From a virus: DNA of 29,552 bases. The translations under genes were made by a program, and so were the position numbers. This document shows positions 16,139-22,249 of this stretch, in pieces (positions within the stretch are counted from its first letter, which is position 1; each line of letters starts with the position of its first letter). The notes below the pieces were generated by a model. It had not been told where the DNA came from. It did no database searches and saw only the letters and a list, made by a program, of their open reading frames with translations. Location of the stretch: positions 1 through 29,552 of the IMG/VR virus record IMGVR_UViG_3300048839_001209; one strand, written 5' to 3'.

Positions 16139-17684
16139 TTCCTGATGCTCCGCTGAGTTCGTTCCAAAAGTCAAATTCTTCGCTAATTTCATCGGTCTTC
16201 CGCTCGCCGCCCATGAACCACTCCCGGCGTTTCTGGGCCTCGGTCAGTTCAACCTTGGGCTTGCGTTCCGCTGCCAATTCATCATCGACTTTGGTAGTGA
16301 GTTCGATGTCGGAGAAGTCCCAAGGCACCGCCATGGCGGCATAGCGCAACGCATCGACCAAATCGTCGGATGCCTTTTTCTTGTCGATGTCCGTCGGTAG
16401 CGTGCAAATCTCATGGACCAACTTATCCAACTCCGGGTCGCCCCGTTGGATTTTGAGCATTCCGTTCTTGAACAAGGTGTTCAAAAGCCCGAAGCCAGCG
16501 TCCCGACCCTTGTCGGCGGGGATGAAACTCTCGCCCACCCGGCTCGCGACCGTAAAAAAGTCCTTCGCTGCCCAATCATAGGACTGGGCCGCCATCGGGA
16601 TTTTGCCCTTAAGCTCCCGGTACTTGTCGAGTATGTCGGACGCCGCAGTCGGAACCCCATCGCCGCGCCAGCCGCGCACCACCCGCCCCTGTTTATAGTC
16701 CGGGCTCACCGCGATTATCACCATGGCCGCCGGATGGCCCGACTGTCCGCCGGAGCCTGGGTCCACGCCGCCGTAAAACACCCAGGACGACGGCATTGGA
16801 TGAGGCTCGGACATATTCCGCTCCAGGCTAAAGGATTCAAGCCTGAGGCCATGGGAGCGCACAAACCGCCCATACACCCGGCGCTGGACTTCAGCTTCCG
16901 TGGGGCAGTTCTGTTTGGCCGCCTCGATCTTTTTGTCGGTCCAGGGACTTGGTGTGCCGTCATCATAGACTTGAGAGTCATAGAGGCTCGCTTGAATCTT
17001 CAGGGCGTCCGGATGTTTCTCGTCGGCCTTGGTCGGCGGCTCCATGGTCATTTGCCAGTGCAATTGACCAAGGGTTGCGGTGAACACCATCAGGAAGTGC
17101 CCTTCCGTGGCATTGGTTCTGGCTTTGAGTTCCGGCAAATATTCGACCGGCATTTCCTCGTCGGCGGTGACGTGATAAACACTCGCCGTTTGCAGGTCCT
17201 TTGCTTTCATTGAATAGGACTTGAATTGAATCTGCACGCCAGTGTTGAACCGGATTTTGGAAATGTACCCCTTGTCGTATTCTTCCTCCCAGCCAAATTG
17301 CGGATGGTTTTTGAACTCGTTTTTCGGCATGAGGGTCGGAAGCCACGCCGTCTCCCACGCGGTTTGCGCGACGGGGATGGTTGGGTAGAAGTACCAAAAC
17401 AAATTCGGCACACGGCCCTTCGGGAGATTTGGCCACATCGTCGGCCAAAGCGAAGGGTCCGTTGCCAACCTTATGTTTTTACGAATGGCGATGGTGGACT
17501 TCCCCACTTGGTTAGCGGAGCACACGAAAATTTCCCGGTTGGTCGAAAGCCAAACTTTTTTCTGCCACGGGTAGAACTTGAACCCGTACAAATGCGGCAA
17601 CCCATCGTGGATGCGCTGAAGTTCCTCAAGCTGTTTTAATTCGGCAAGCTTGCGCTCGTATTCCTCTTTTGACCAATCACTCAT
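16128..17684 (-). CDS. Large terminase subunit (packaging ATPase and nuclease)
   Basis: 518 residues from the ATG at 17684, with GGTGAG five bases upstream; a GTG at 17690 is an alternative. The ATPase domain has a Walker A-like loop (CSANQVGKST, residues about 55-64) and a Walker B segment (VYHVTADEEMP, about 169-179). The nuclease domain begins with the Asp-containing strand WVFYGGVDPGSGG (near residue 310) and contains DDLVDALRYAAMAVPW (near 455), with the usual acidic residue. Terminase cuts concatemeric DNA and drives it through the portal into the head. An 'S-A-N-Q-x-G-K-S' loop is typical of the P22-like/headful group. The start overlaps the small-terminase stop by 8 nt. Confidence 0.93.
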   Translation of the reverse strand: MSDWSKEEYERKLAELKQLEELQRIHDGLPHLYGFKFYPWQKKVWLSTNREIFVCSANQVGKSTIAIRKNIRLATDPSLWPTMWPNLPKGRVPNLFWYFYPTIPVAQTAWETAWLPTLMPKNEFKNHPQFGWEEEYDKGYISKIRFNTGVQIQFKSYSMKAKDLQTASVYHVTADEEMPVEYLPELKARTNATEGHFLMVFTATLGQLHWQMTMEPPTKADEKHPDALKIQASLYDSQVYDDGTPSPWTDKKIEAAKQNCPTEAEVQRRVYGRFVRSHGLRLESFSLERNMSEPHPMPSSWVFYGGVDPGSGGQSGHPAAMVIIAVSPDYKQGRVVRGWRGDGVPTAASDILDKYRELKGKIPMAAQSYDWAAKDFFTVASRVGESFIPADKGRDAGFGLLNTLFKNGMLKIQRGDPELDKLVHEICTLPTDIDKKKASDDLVDALRYAAMAVPWDFSDIELTTKVDDELAAERKPKVELTEAQKRREWFMGGERKTDEISEEFDFWNELSGASGSEW

Positions 17685-18324
17685 CGTCACTCACCGGAGT
17701 CACATCCTTAATCGGCGCCGGATTAAGAAGTTTGGTTTTCAACTCGTTGAGTTTTTCCTCAATAGCTTTTGGGTCAATGGGGTCGGTGTTGTTTTTCGCG
17801 TTCACGTCCACATTGAGGTTCTTGGATTCAATTCTCTGAACCACCGGCCCAAGATGACGGTCGGCGAGCATTTGGAATGCCTTCAAGATTGTCGGTGCCG
17901 ATTTCTCCGTTACTGGCATGTTCAAGATGCCATCGCGCACCTTTTGAAATGCGAAATGGTAGGCTTCCTCGATGATTGCTTGGTTGTCGATAGGCGGCGA
18001 AATCAACCAGGCGATGCGCGCCGGGTTTTTAATAAGCTCGTTGTAGAAATAAGGGTCCGAGCAAACCCCTCCATATATATCGACCATTTTGAGACGCATG
18101 GTCCCCGCCTTCTCGACCTCATAGAACTTGGTCCAAAGCTGTTTCTTCATGGCGTAATCCATGGGGGTTTTGCGAAAAAGTTTCCCCAGTTCAGCCTCGT
18201 CCTTTAAATGGTACTCCGGCGGCAGTTCGTTGATGGCTCGCATGATGCGGCTATCCTCTTTAAAACAGGACAGTAATTGGTCACGACGACTTTGGACTTC
18301 CAAGTCAGTTGATGCTTCCCCCAC
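17677..18324 (-). CDS. Small terminase subunit
   Basis: 215 residues from a GTG at 18324, preceded by AAGGGG at suitable distance. It is the first gene of the late operon and directly precedes the large terminase. The sequence is mainly helical (LKDEAELGKLFRKTPMDYAM, TKFYEVEKAGTMRLKMVDIY), with IIEEAYHFAFQKVRDGILNM and ILKAFQMLADRHLG. The C-terminal tail is charged and Pro/Asp-rich (IDPKAIEEKLNELKTKLLNP). Small terminases form rings that recognise the pac or cos site and regulate the large subunit. The assignment comes from position, size and the helical layout; the DNA-binding motif itself cannot be pinpointed by eye. Confidence 0.8.
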   Translation of the reverse strand: MGEASTDLEVQSRRDQLLSCFKEDSRIMRAINELPPEYHLKDEAELGKLFRKTPMDYAMKKQLWTKFYEVEKAGTMRLKMVDIYGGVCSDPYFYNELIKNPARIAWLISPPIDNQAIIEEAYHFAFQKVRDGILNMPVTEKSAPTILKAFQMLADRHLGPVVQRIESKNLNVDVNAKNNTDPIDPKAIEEKLNELKTKLLNPAPIKDVTPVSDDE

Positions 18325-18442
18325 TAATATTTACCCCTTTAACAAGCCTATCCATTTTACCTTGGATATTGCAATGGGAGCGAGTTTAGGCTATCCGGTC
18401 AAGCACTAAAGGGTTCCTAAACTTAAAAAAGAGAGGTCTGCC
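18325..18442. promoter_or_regulatory. Divergent control region between late operon and plus-strand operon
   Basis: This 118-nt region separates the leftward terminase gene from the rightward TnpA-like gene. It holds an inverted repeat TATCCA(18349-18354)/TGGATA(18363-18368). It also holds an octamer AGTTTAGG (18383-18390) mirrored by CCTAAACT (18416-18423), and a CACTAAAGGG (18404-18413) identical to the core of T3-type phage promoters. On the minus strand, TAAAAT within AAGGTAAAATGG (18355-18360 on plus) could be a -10. A GAGAGG site precedes the plus-strand ATG. Which element drives which operon cannot be settled by reading. Confidence 0.6.
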
Positions 18443-18721
18443 ATGAACGCCAATGAAAAGGCAAAAACCATTATTGCCAGCCATAAGGCCGGTGAGGGTT
18501 CTATCAAAGAACTCTGTAAAAAGCACGCAATGAATCCGGCTTATTTCTACCAAGTCCGGAAAAAGCTCGCGCCCAAGTCCAAAAAGGTGAAGGTCATCAA
18601 AAAGCGCAAGTACACCAAGCGCGCCAAAATGATGGACATCCCCCTCGTCTCCGAGGCGCCGACCAAATACTACATCGTGGTGTGCGAATCCGCTGATGCG
18701 GTTAGAAAACTCGTGGGGTAG
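18443..18721 (+). CDS. IS66 TnpA-like HTH DNA-binding protein
   Basis: 92 residues, ATG with GAGAGG six bases upstream. Residues about 5-42 form a helix-turn-helix of the transposase OrfA type (KAKTIIASHKAGEGSIKELC, then KKHAMNPAYFYQVRKKL), matching the 'G-x-S-[IV]-x-E-[LV]-x-x-x-x-x-[MV]-N-x-x-x-x-x-x-[WV]-R-x-x' pattern. A very basic linker follows (KSKKVKVIKKRKYTKRAK). The C-terminal YYIVVCESADAVRKLVG could correspond to the short strand-helix module that ends IS66 TnpA proteins. The next gene resembles IS66 TnpB, which strengthens the reading. No DDE transposase follows and I see no terminal inverted repeats, so it is more likely a phage regulator of transposon origin than part of an active IS. 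Confidence 0.75.
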   Translation: MNANEKAKTIIASHKAGEGSIKELCKKHAMNPAYFYQVRKKLAPKSKKVKVIKKRKYTKRAKMMDIPLVSEAPTKYYIVVCESADAVRKLVG

Positions 18722-18725
18722 TCAC

Positions 18726-19034
18726 ATGAAACTTGCGAGAGTGTTTTTAGAAACCGACATGCGAATGGGTTTTCAGGGGCTTCACCGCCTCTTGAGCAAA
18801 AACCAAATAAGCCCGATGAATCTCAACCCGGAACACTACTACGTGTTCATGAACCGTGCGCGCACCAAGTTCAAAGTTATCAGTGGGCACTATCTCGTGT
18901 ACTTCAATAACGGCAAGCGCCTCATCCCGCTCGAAGCCATTCAGTACCTACCGAAAAACTTCGGCGGCACACAGCTTGAAATGTCCGAGGCCATCAGGAA
19001 AGTGGTCCTGAAGCAAGTTAGGCACGAACAATGA
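18726..19034 (+). CDS. IS66 Orf2 (TnpB)-like protein
   Basis: 102 residues from the ATG at 18726, four bases after the preceding stop; a start at 18696 is possible but overlaps that gene. The segment ETDMRMGFQGLHRLL (residues about 9-23) and the later YYVFMNRARTKFKVI match the two hallmarks of IS66 Orf2/TnpB ('D-M-R-x-G-x-x-G-L' and 'V-F-x-N-R-x-x-x-x-[KF]-[KL]'). The length is close to the usual 110-120 residues. Downstream of the hallmarks the sequence departs from the family (HYLVYFNNGKRLIPLEAIQY). TnpB is an accessory protein of IS66 transposition with an unresolved biochemical role. Here it is coupled to a TnpA-like gene and followed by a small membrane protein, not TnpC. Confidence 0.72.
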   Translation: MKLARVFLETDMRMGFQGLHRLLSKNQISPMNLNPEHYYVFMNRARTKFKVISGHYLVYFNNGKRLIPLEAIQYLPKNFGGTQLEMSEAIRKVVLKQVRHEQ

Positions 19035-19189
19035 ACTTGGAAGCGCTGAACGAAATTCTTCAGTGGTCACTTATCCTGCTGGCTTTACGGGCCCTGTGGG
19101 TTGTGGTTCCATCCGTAGCAGACCTTCAAAAATTAGCGCTCGAAAATTCCCGGCTTGAGCGCCTAAGGAAACATCTTGGAAAAGACTAA
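19031..19189 (+). CDS. Small membrane protein with charged helical tail
   Basis: 52 residues. The ATG overlaps the TnpB-like stop (ATGA). Residues about 11-31 (QWSLILLALRALWVVVPSVA) form a hydrophobic segment interrupted by one arginine. An amphipathic, charged helix follows (LQKLALENSRLERLRKHLGK) that could form a coiled coil. This size and topology suit a phage inner-membrane accessory protein or a small bitopic regulator. It is the first of three tiny membrane-type genes in this operon. No homologue is recognised. Confidence 0.6.
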   Translation: MNLEALNEILQWSLILLALRALWVVVPSVADLQKLALENSRLERLRKHLGKD

Positions 19190-19394
19190 ACCGTCTTTAT
19201 GGGGAGGGCCGGGTTCAATCAAATGGACGGACCCAAGCCTCAAATGGCTCGTATTCTACAACGAACTCACGGACGTGCTCGTTGTCGGCTGTTTAGTTCG
19301 TGACATGTGGTACATGGAATCGGACCATGGCTACAACTACTACTTCCCCGAGGAACTTGGACACACGGGGCATGTGAAGCTGGGGGAACTTTGA
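19176..19394 (+). CDS. Hypothetical protein
   Basis: 72 residues from a TTG at 19176 with AGGAAA five bases upstream, overlapping the previous gene by 14 nt. The composition is rich in Trp, Tyr, Gly and Asp (KPSLWGGPGSIKWTDPSLKW, RDMWYMESDHGYNYYFPEEL) with a central hydrophobic strand (LTDVLVVGCLV). It looks like a small folded cytoplasmic domain with exposed aromatic residues. No motif is recognised. The strong ribosome-binding site and the start-stop coupling on both sides support a real gene. Confidence 0.6.
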   Translation: MEKTKPSLWGGPGSIKWTDPSLKWLVFYNELTDVLVVGCLVRDMWYMESDHGYNYYFPEELGHTGHVKLGEL

Positions 19395-19636
19395 GCGCAA
19401 AGGTCTATGAGGGTAAAGGTGGTGAGGTCAACTTCGGATGCGAAGAAATCAACGGCCTCTACACTCCCTTTATTCAAATCACCACTTCGTTTGGAAAAAC
19501 AATTAAACTCAGCGCCGATTGCGGCGTGGAAAGCATTGAAGATGGACGACGATTCTGTGAATTCATTTTCGGAGCCGTTTCAAGACCAAGAGGCGAAATC
19601 CGCCGATTCCCTGACGGAGAACCTCATGACGCCTAA
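19391..19636 (+). CDS. Hypothetical protein with a TTG start
   Basis: 81 residues from a TTG at 19391 that overlaps the previous stop (TTGA), with GGGGGA about four bases upstream. It reads SAKVYEGKGGEVNFGCEEIN, then LYTPFIQITTSFGKTIKLS and CGVESIEDGRRFCEFIFGAV. This is a plausible small beta-sheet domain followed by a helix, and the residue choice is that of a real protein. A competing frame that starts at 19407 covers the same DNA, but its first 45 residues are basic and low in hydrophobic order. Its likely real start is further downstream. The function is unknown. Confidence 0.62.
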   Translation: MSAKVYEGKGGEVNFGCEEINGLYTPFIQITTSFGKTIKLSADCGVESIEDGRRFCEFIFGAVSRPRGEIRRFPDGEPHDA

Positions 19637-20099
19637 CTCTGACGCCATGAAAAGCATCATTGAGAACACCCGGCAGTTCTTAAAGGTCGGCGAAACCCTA
19701 CTTCCCACCTTTTTCGTCGGCAACGGCCAAAATGTGAGCGTGCTTGGCGTGCAGTGGGCGACCGAACAAGACAAAGATATCGCCGCGGCTGGTGTTAAGC
19801 GGTTGGCGAAGGAAATGAGCGCCATTTTCGTGCTCTTTGTGGCTGAAACATGGATGCTATCCGAGGATGCGGCCAATGATTTCATGAAAAACCCGAAAAA
19901 GTACAAGTCCGTTGCCGAGCATCCGGGGGCCGAGGAAGTGGTGTATTTCACACTGGAAACCAAGACAAAAACGTGGTTTGCCAGTGCTCCCATCCTCAAA
20001 GACCGCGAACTTGGCGAAGTTACCTGGCGACTTCAAGACCAGGGCGCTGCAAAAGGGCGATTCACCGACTTTCTGGTCGATAAACCAGTGATGCACTGA
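19626..20099 (+). CDS. Hypothetical cytoplasmic protein
   Basis: 157 residues from the ATG at 19626, which has GGAG six bases upstream and overlaps the preceding stop by 11 nt. Upstream in-frame starts at 19542 and 19407 are possible but lack comparable support. The protein alternates helices and strands (MKSIIENTRQFLKVGETLLP, VGNGQNVSVLGVQWATEQDK). The middle, AKEMSAIFVLFVAETWMLSE, leads to DFMKNPKKYKSVAEHPGAEE and then VVYFTLETKTKTWFASAPIL. A pattern of 'V-x-x-F-V-x-E-x-W' plus 'S-x-x-P-x-x-x-E-x-V-x-F-x-x-E' followed by a 'W-x-x-x-A-x-I' strand resembles small phage proteins annotated only as hypothetical. No catalytic residues stand out. Confidence 0.68.
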   Translation: MTPNSDAMKSIIENTRQFLKVGETLLPTFFVGNGQNVSVLGVQWATEQDKDIAAAGVKRLAKEMSAIFVLFVAETWMLSEDAANDFMKNPKKYKSVAEHPGAEEVVYFTLETKTKTWFASAPILKDRELGEVTWRLQDQGAAKGRFTDFLVDKPVMH

Positions 20100-20266
20100 T
20101 GGAAAACCCGTATATTCGCGCCTTATTTTGGATTTTCCTCACCATCGCTTTGATTTTGATAATTAGCTGCGCCACAAAAAAGCCGGAATGCACGTTCGTG
20201 TGCGCCGACCCACACGACATTCCCGGTTCCTGCGCGTGCGCGGAAGAAATGATGGGGGAAAAATGA
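20099..20266 (+). CDS. Small Cys-rich lipoprotein
   Basis: 55 residues; the ATG overlaps the previous stop (TGATG). The N terminus (NPYIRALFWIFLTIALILII) ends in a lipobox-like IISC (Cys24). Five further cysteines lie in the mature part (CTFVC, CAC). This predicts a lipid-anchored envelope protein that is exported and held by the acylated Cys24. Small lipoproteins of this size in phages include outer spanin subunits and surface-exclusion factors. Neither can be assigned here, and the high Cys content is unusual for a spanin. It is followed by another tiny membrane protein, to which it is coupled by a 4-nt overlap. Confidence 0.62.
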   Translation: MENPYIRALFWIFLTIALILIISCATKKPECTFVCADPHDIPGSCACAEEMMGEK

Positions 20267-20373
20267 CCATAGCTACCTGGGCCGCCGCGATACTCGCACT
20301 TTTCATTTTGGTCTTTGGGCTTTTGGCCGTTTCATGTTTAATTAAGGAAATGTGGGAAAGGCTGTTTAAGTGA
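20263..20373 (+). CDS. Tiny single-pass membrane protein
   Basis: 36 residues, beginning at an ATG overlapping the previous stop (ATGA) with GGGGGA a few bases upstream. Residues 5-24 (TWAAAILALFILVFGLLAVS) form one hydrophobic helix. A short, amphipathic cytoplasmic-type tail follows (CLIKEMWERLFK). The stop overlaps the next start. A longer in-frame reading from 20188 would invade the lipoprotein gene and is rejected. Its role is unknown; it may act with the upstream lipoprotein as a membrane pair. Confidence 0.58.
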   Translation: MTIATWAAAILALFILVFGLLAVSCLIKEMWERLFK

Positions 20374-20720
20374 AAGTTGATGGTGTCAGACACCGCTTCA
20401 GCAGGCGACGGTTCGCCATTCATGGCGGCGATATTATGGTGGAACTTTTCTGGCACGCCGGATACCGAACTACCGGCGCATTGGTTCTCCACAAGCCCAC
20501 CGGCAAATGGGACGTGGTATTCGGTCGGCTGGGAAATAAAGCCAACCGCCCGATCATCAGCAAGGTCCGCCAACTCTCGATTTGGCTCGCTCACCCGGAA
20601 GTACAAAAGGTCTCAAAGCGCCTACTCGGTCGCAAGGCTTTCCGAAAAAACGAGGCATTGATGTGGGTTAAGGAAATCGACCCTAACCCGCATAATATGC
20701 CTGGTCCCGATCATACCTAG
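20370..20720 (+). CDS. Paralogous family member A (unknown function)
   Basis: 116 residues from a GTG at 20370 overlapping the previous stop (GTGA), with GGAAAGG upstream. Residues 24-52 (VELFWHAGYRTTGALVLHKP then TGKWDVVFG) resemble residues 45-73 of the protein encoded at 21668-22249 (VETFWHYGHNARGIELHHKE then SGRCEMLIG). Residues 74-88 (AHPEVQKVSKRLLGR) continue the match (DPDLQKRIDRLEGK). The shared pattern is a short beta-meander with 'G-x(4)-H-K-x-[TS]-G-[KR]', then a helix starting '[DH]-P-[ED]-[LV]-Q-K'. The family sits on both strands. Its 3' end overlaps the convergent zinc-protein gene by 38 nt. No known domain is recognised. Confidence 0.68.
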   Translation: MKVDGVRHRFSRRRFAIHGGDIMVELFWHAGYRTTGALVLHKPTGKWDVVFGRLGNKANRPIISKVRQLSIWLAHPEVQKVSKRLLGRKAFRKNEALMWVKEIDPNPHNMPGPDHT

Positions 20721-20871
20721 TTCCCTTGCTCGTTAAGTGAAATCCGTTACAGCGTTTGCAGTGATACGCCCTTAGGCCAATCATCCGGCCCCGTTTATCG
20801 GCGTCATAGAAATTCTTAAAGCGGTCCTTAGCGCAGCGCGCTTTGCGCCGGAACTTTTGAAAATTTCCCAT
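20683..20871 (-). CDS. Small zinc-binding phage protein
   Basis: 62 residues. A very basic N-terminal half (NFQKFRRKARCAKDRFKNFY) leads to AYHCKRCNGFHLTS, in which Cys38, Cys41 and His45 can bind zinc. The 'Y-x-C-x-x-C-x-x-[FW]-H-[LI]-[TG]-S' segment is a common one in tiny phage and plasmid proteins of unknown function. Strong positive charge suggests nucleic-acid binding. No ribosome-binding site is evident before the ATG, so the start is less certain. It is the last gene of the leftward early-type operon and overlaps the convergent plus-strand gene. Confidence 0.65.
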   Translation of the reverse strand: MGNFQKFRRKARCAKDRFKNFYDADKRGRMIGLRAYHCKRCNGFHLTSKGTRYDRDQAYYAG

Positions 20872-21166
20872 GGAAAAATTAAATCAAAGTCCCCTGAATT
20901 GCACAAGGGGCGGACGTTAACCACACCCAATTGGAAGCCGTGCCCTGATTGTTCTCCCGTGTGGCCGGGGGCAAGATGACTAGCGGGCATCGTCCTTGCG
21001 ATTCTTTCCAGCGGTTGGGGGTCGGCGCCGTCCTACCAACTTGGTCCAGTAGAGTGACGGATTTGACTTTCCCACATCATTACCCTTCAATCAAGGGGTG
21101 CGTTGCCGTCCCTAATCGAAGGTGGTTGGAGGGGACAAGGTTAACCGGCTCACCATCACGCACACC
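20872..21166. other. Non-coding interval downstream of the recombinase gene (candidate attachment or regulatory site)
   Basis: About 295 nt without a convincing gene. I see no tRNA-like T-loop on either strand. Several short inverted repeats are present: ACCAA-C-TTGGT (21035-21045), CCCTT(21083-21087)/AAGGG(21093-21097), and CCCCT(20891-20895)/AGGGG(20906-20910). An attP core often lies next to an integrase gene, so this is the first place to look, but nothing proves it. It may also carry the leader of the small zinc-protein gene. Confidence 0.4.
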
Positions 21167-21667
21167 CTAGCCCACCAACACTTTGCGGAGTTCCTCTTGG
21201 GAGTAAACGAAATCGACGTACACCATGGTGTTGCGCAAATCTTTGTGACCAAGGGCCAACTGCACGAGTCGGATGTCGCGGGTTCGTTTGTACAATTCCA
21301 CCGCAAAGGTATGCCGAATGGAGTGGAACTTTTTCCCGTTTGGGGAAAACTGGTCCCAGATTTGATGCAATCTCGAATACGTGATGTCGAATGGTTTCTC
21401 CCCCTCAAGTTTCACGATGGCATTATATAGCGACTTAGGTAGTGGCAGCGTTCGGTCCCGTGAGCCCTTTAATCCACGGATATACACAGCCTTTTCCACA
21501 TCATCGAGGTCGGCCTTGGTGATTGCCAGAATCTCAGAGGCCCTGGCCCCGGTCGCAAACGCCAATTGAATAATAATTTGGTCGCGATTCTCCAACCCCT
21601 TGGTCATGGCTCTTAGCCTTTTGGCCTCGTCGGGGTCTAAGAATTTATCCTTGGTGAGTGCCAACAT
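21167..21667 (-). CDS. Catalytic-domain-only tyrosine recombinase
   Basis: 166 residues, ATG immediately after the upstream stop with GGGGGA six to seven bases before. All tyrosine-recombinase catalytic residues are visible. They are Arg42 (ATGARASEIL), Lys67 (IRGLKGSRDRTLPL), His115 and Arg118 (HSIRHTF), His141 (LALGHKDLRNT) and Tyr150 (MVYVDF). The N terminus carries no SAM-like core-binding or arm-binding domain, so the protein is about half the usual phage integrase length. Such short forms include FimB/FimE-type invertases and stand-alone resolvases. It may act with a partner, or invert or resolve DNA locally instead of integrating the genome. The gene lies at the end of a leftward early-type operon. 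Confidence 0.88.
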   Translation of the reverse strand: MLALTKDKFLDPDEAKRLRAMTKGLENRDQIIIQLAFATGARASEILAITKADLDDVEKAVYIRGLKGSRDRTLPLPKSLYNAIVKLEGEKPFDITYSRLHQIWDQFSPNGKKFHSIRHTFAVELYKRTRDIRLVQLALGHKDLRNTMVYVDFVYSQEELRKVLVG

Positions 21668-22249
21668 CTATTTGTCCCCCTCGAACTTTCCCAAAATGTA
21701 ATCCCTGATTTGTTGAAACGTCCGCGGTTTCGACGGCTCCTGTTTCTTCGTGGCCCCGCCCCCTACAAGGCTCACGCCCATCCCGTACACCAGGGAATCA
21801 TGAATGTGGCTTTGTAACTGCGCCTGCTGCATCTTGGCCGCTGAGACAGACAGTCCGGAAATCCTCGCCGCGTGTTGCTGAATCACCTGCTGTTGCCTCG
21901 CTAGAATTTCCTCTAGAGAGTCGGGGCGTTCTTTTCCCTCCAGCCGATCAATGCGCTTTTGTAAATCCGGGTCCTTGAGTTTGGCGGCCACAAGCCTTGC
22001 GTACTGCCAAAGCTCCCGCCTGGTCCCCTTGCCAATGAGCATTTCACAGCGACCCGACTCTTTGTGGTGAAGCTCGATGCCGCGTGCATTGTGACCATAA
22101 TGCCAAAATGTTTCCACGTAGAACTCTTTGAGGTTCCAAAGCTTCCGCCGCTTCCGATACTTCAACGATTTGCCGTCGCTCTTTGGCCTTAGGCCGTGAA
22201 TATCGACGTCCGACTGAACCCCCATCCCAGTCAATAAGGTGTTAGACAT
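21668..22249 (-). CDS. Paralogous family member B with coiled-coil extension
   Basis: 193 residues; the ATG lies inside the 3' end of member C (8-nt overlap). Residues 45-105 carry the family core (VETFWHYGHNARGIELHHKE, SGRCEMLIG, DPDLQKRIDRLEG). A Gln-rich, probably coiled-coil segment follows (SLEEILARQQQVIQQHAARI, MQQAQLQSHIHDSL), then a Gly-rich hinge and a C-terminal helix IRDYILGKFEGDK. The last residues resemble the end of member C (LLKKFEGEKDV), so the tails are related too. The N terminus is basic (KSLKYRKRRKLWNLK). It is encoded directly upstream of the recombinase with no gap, so the two proteins may work together. The function is unknown. Confidence 0.7.
   Translation of the reverse strand: MSNTLLTGMGVQSDVDIHGLRPKSDGKSLKYRKRRKLWNLKEFYVETFWHYGHNARGIELHHKESGRCEMLIGKGTRRELWQYARLVAAKLKDPDLQKRIDRLEGKERPDSLEEILARQQQVIQQHAARISGLSVSAAKMQQAQLQSHIHDSLVYGMGVSLVGGGATKKQEPSKPRTFQQIRDYILGKFEGDK

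Noticed and set aside
16413-17213. 266-residue plus-strand frame inside the large terminase gene
   Set aside because: It is antisense to the terminase with intact Walker and nuclease motifs. The composition is that of a shadow frame.
18443-19189. A complete IS66 insertion sequence
   Set aside because: There is no TnpC-like DDE transposase. No terminal inverted repeats are visible, and the pair is integrated into a start-stop-coupled phage operon.
19407-19625. N-terminal extension of the 157-residue protein back to 19407 or 19542
   Set aside because: The added residues are low in structure and overlap a more plausible TTG-started gene. The ATG at 19626 has a better ribosome-binding site.
20872-21166. 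tRNA gene near the recombinase
   Set aside because: I scanned both strands for a T-loop (GTTCRANNC) and acceptor-stem pairing and saw none. tRNAscan would settle it.
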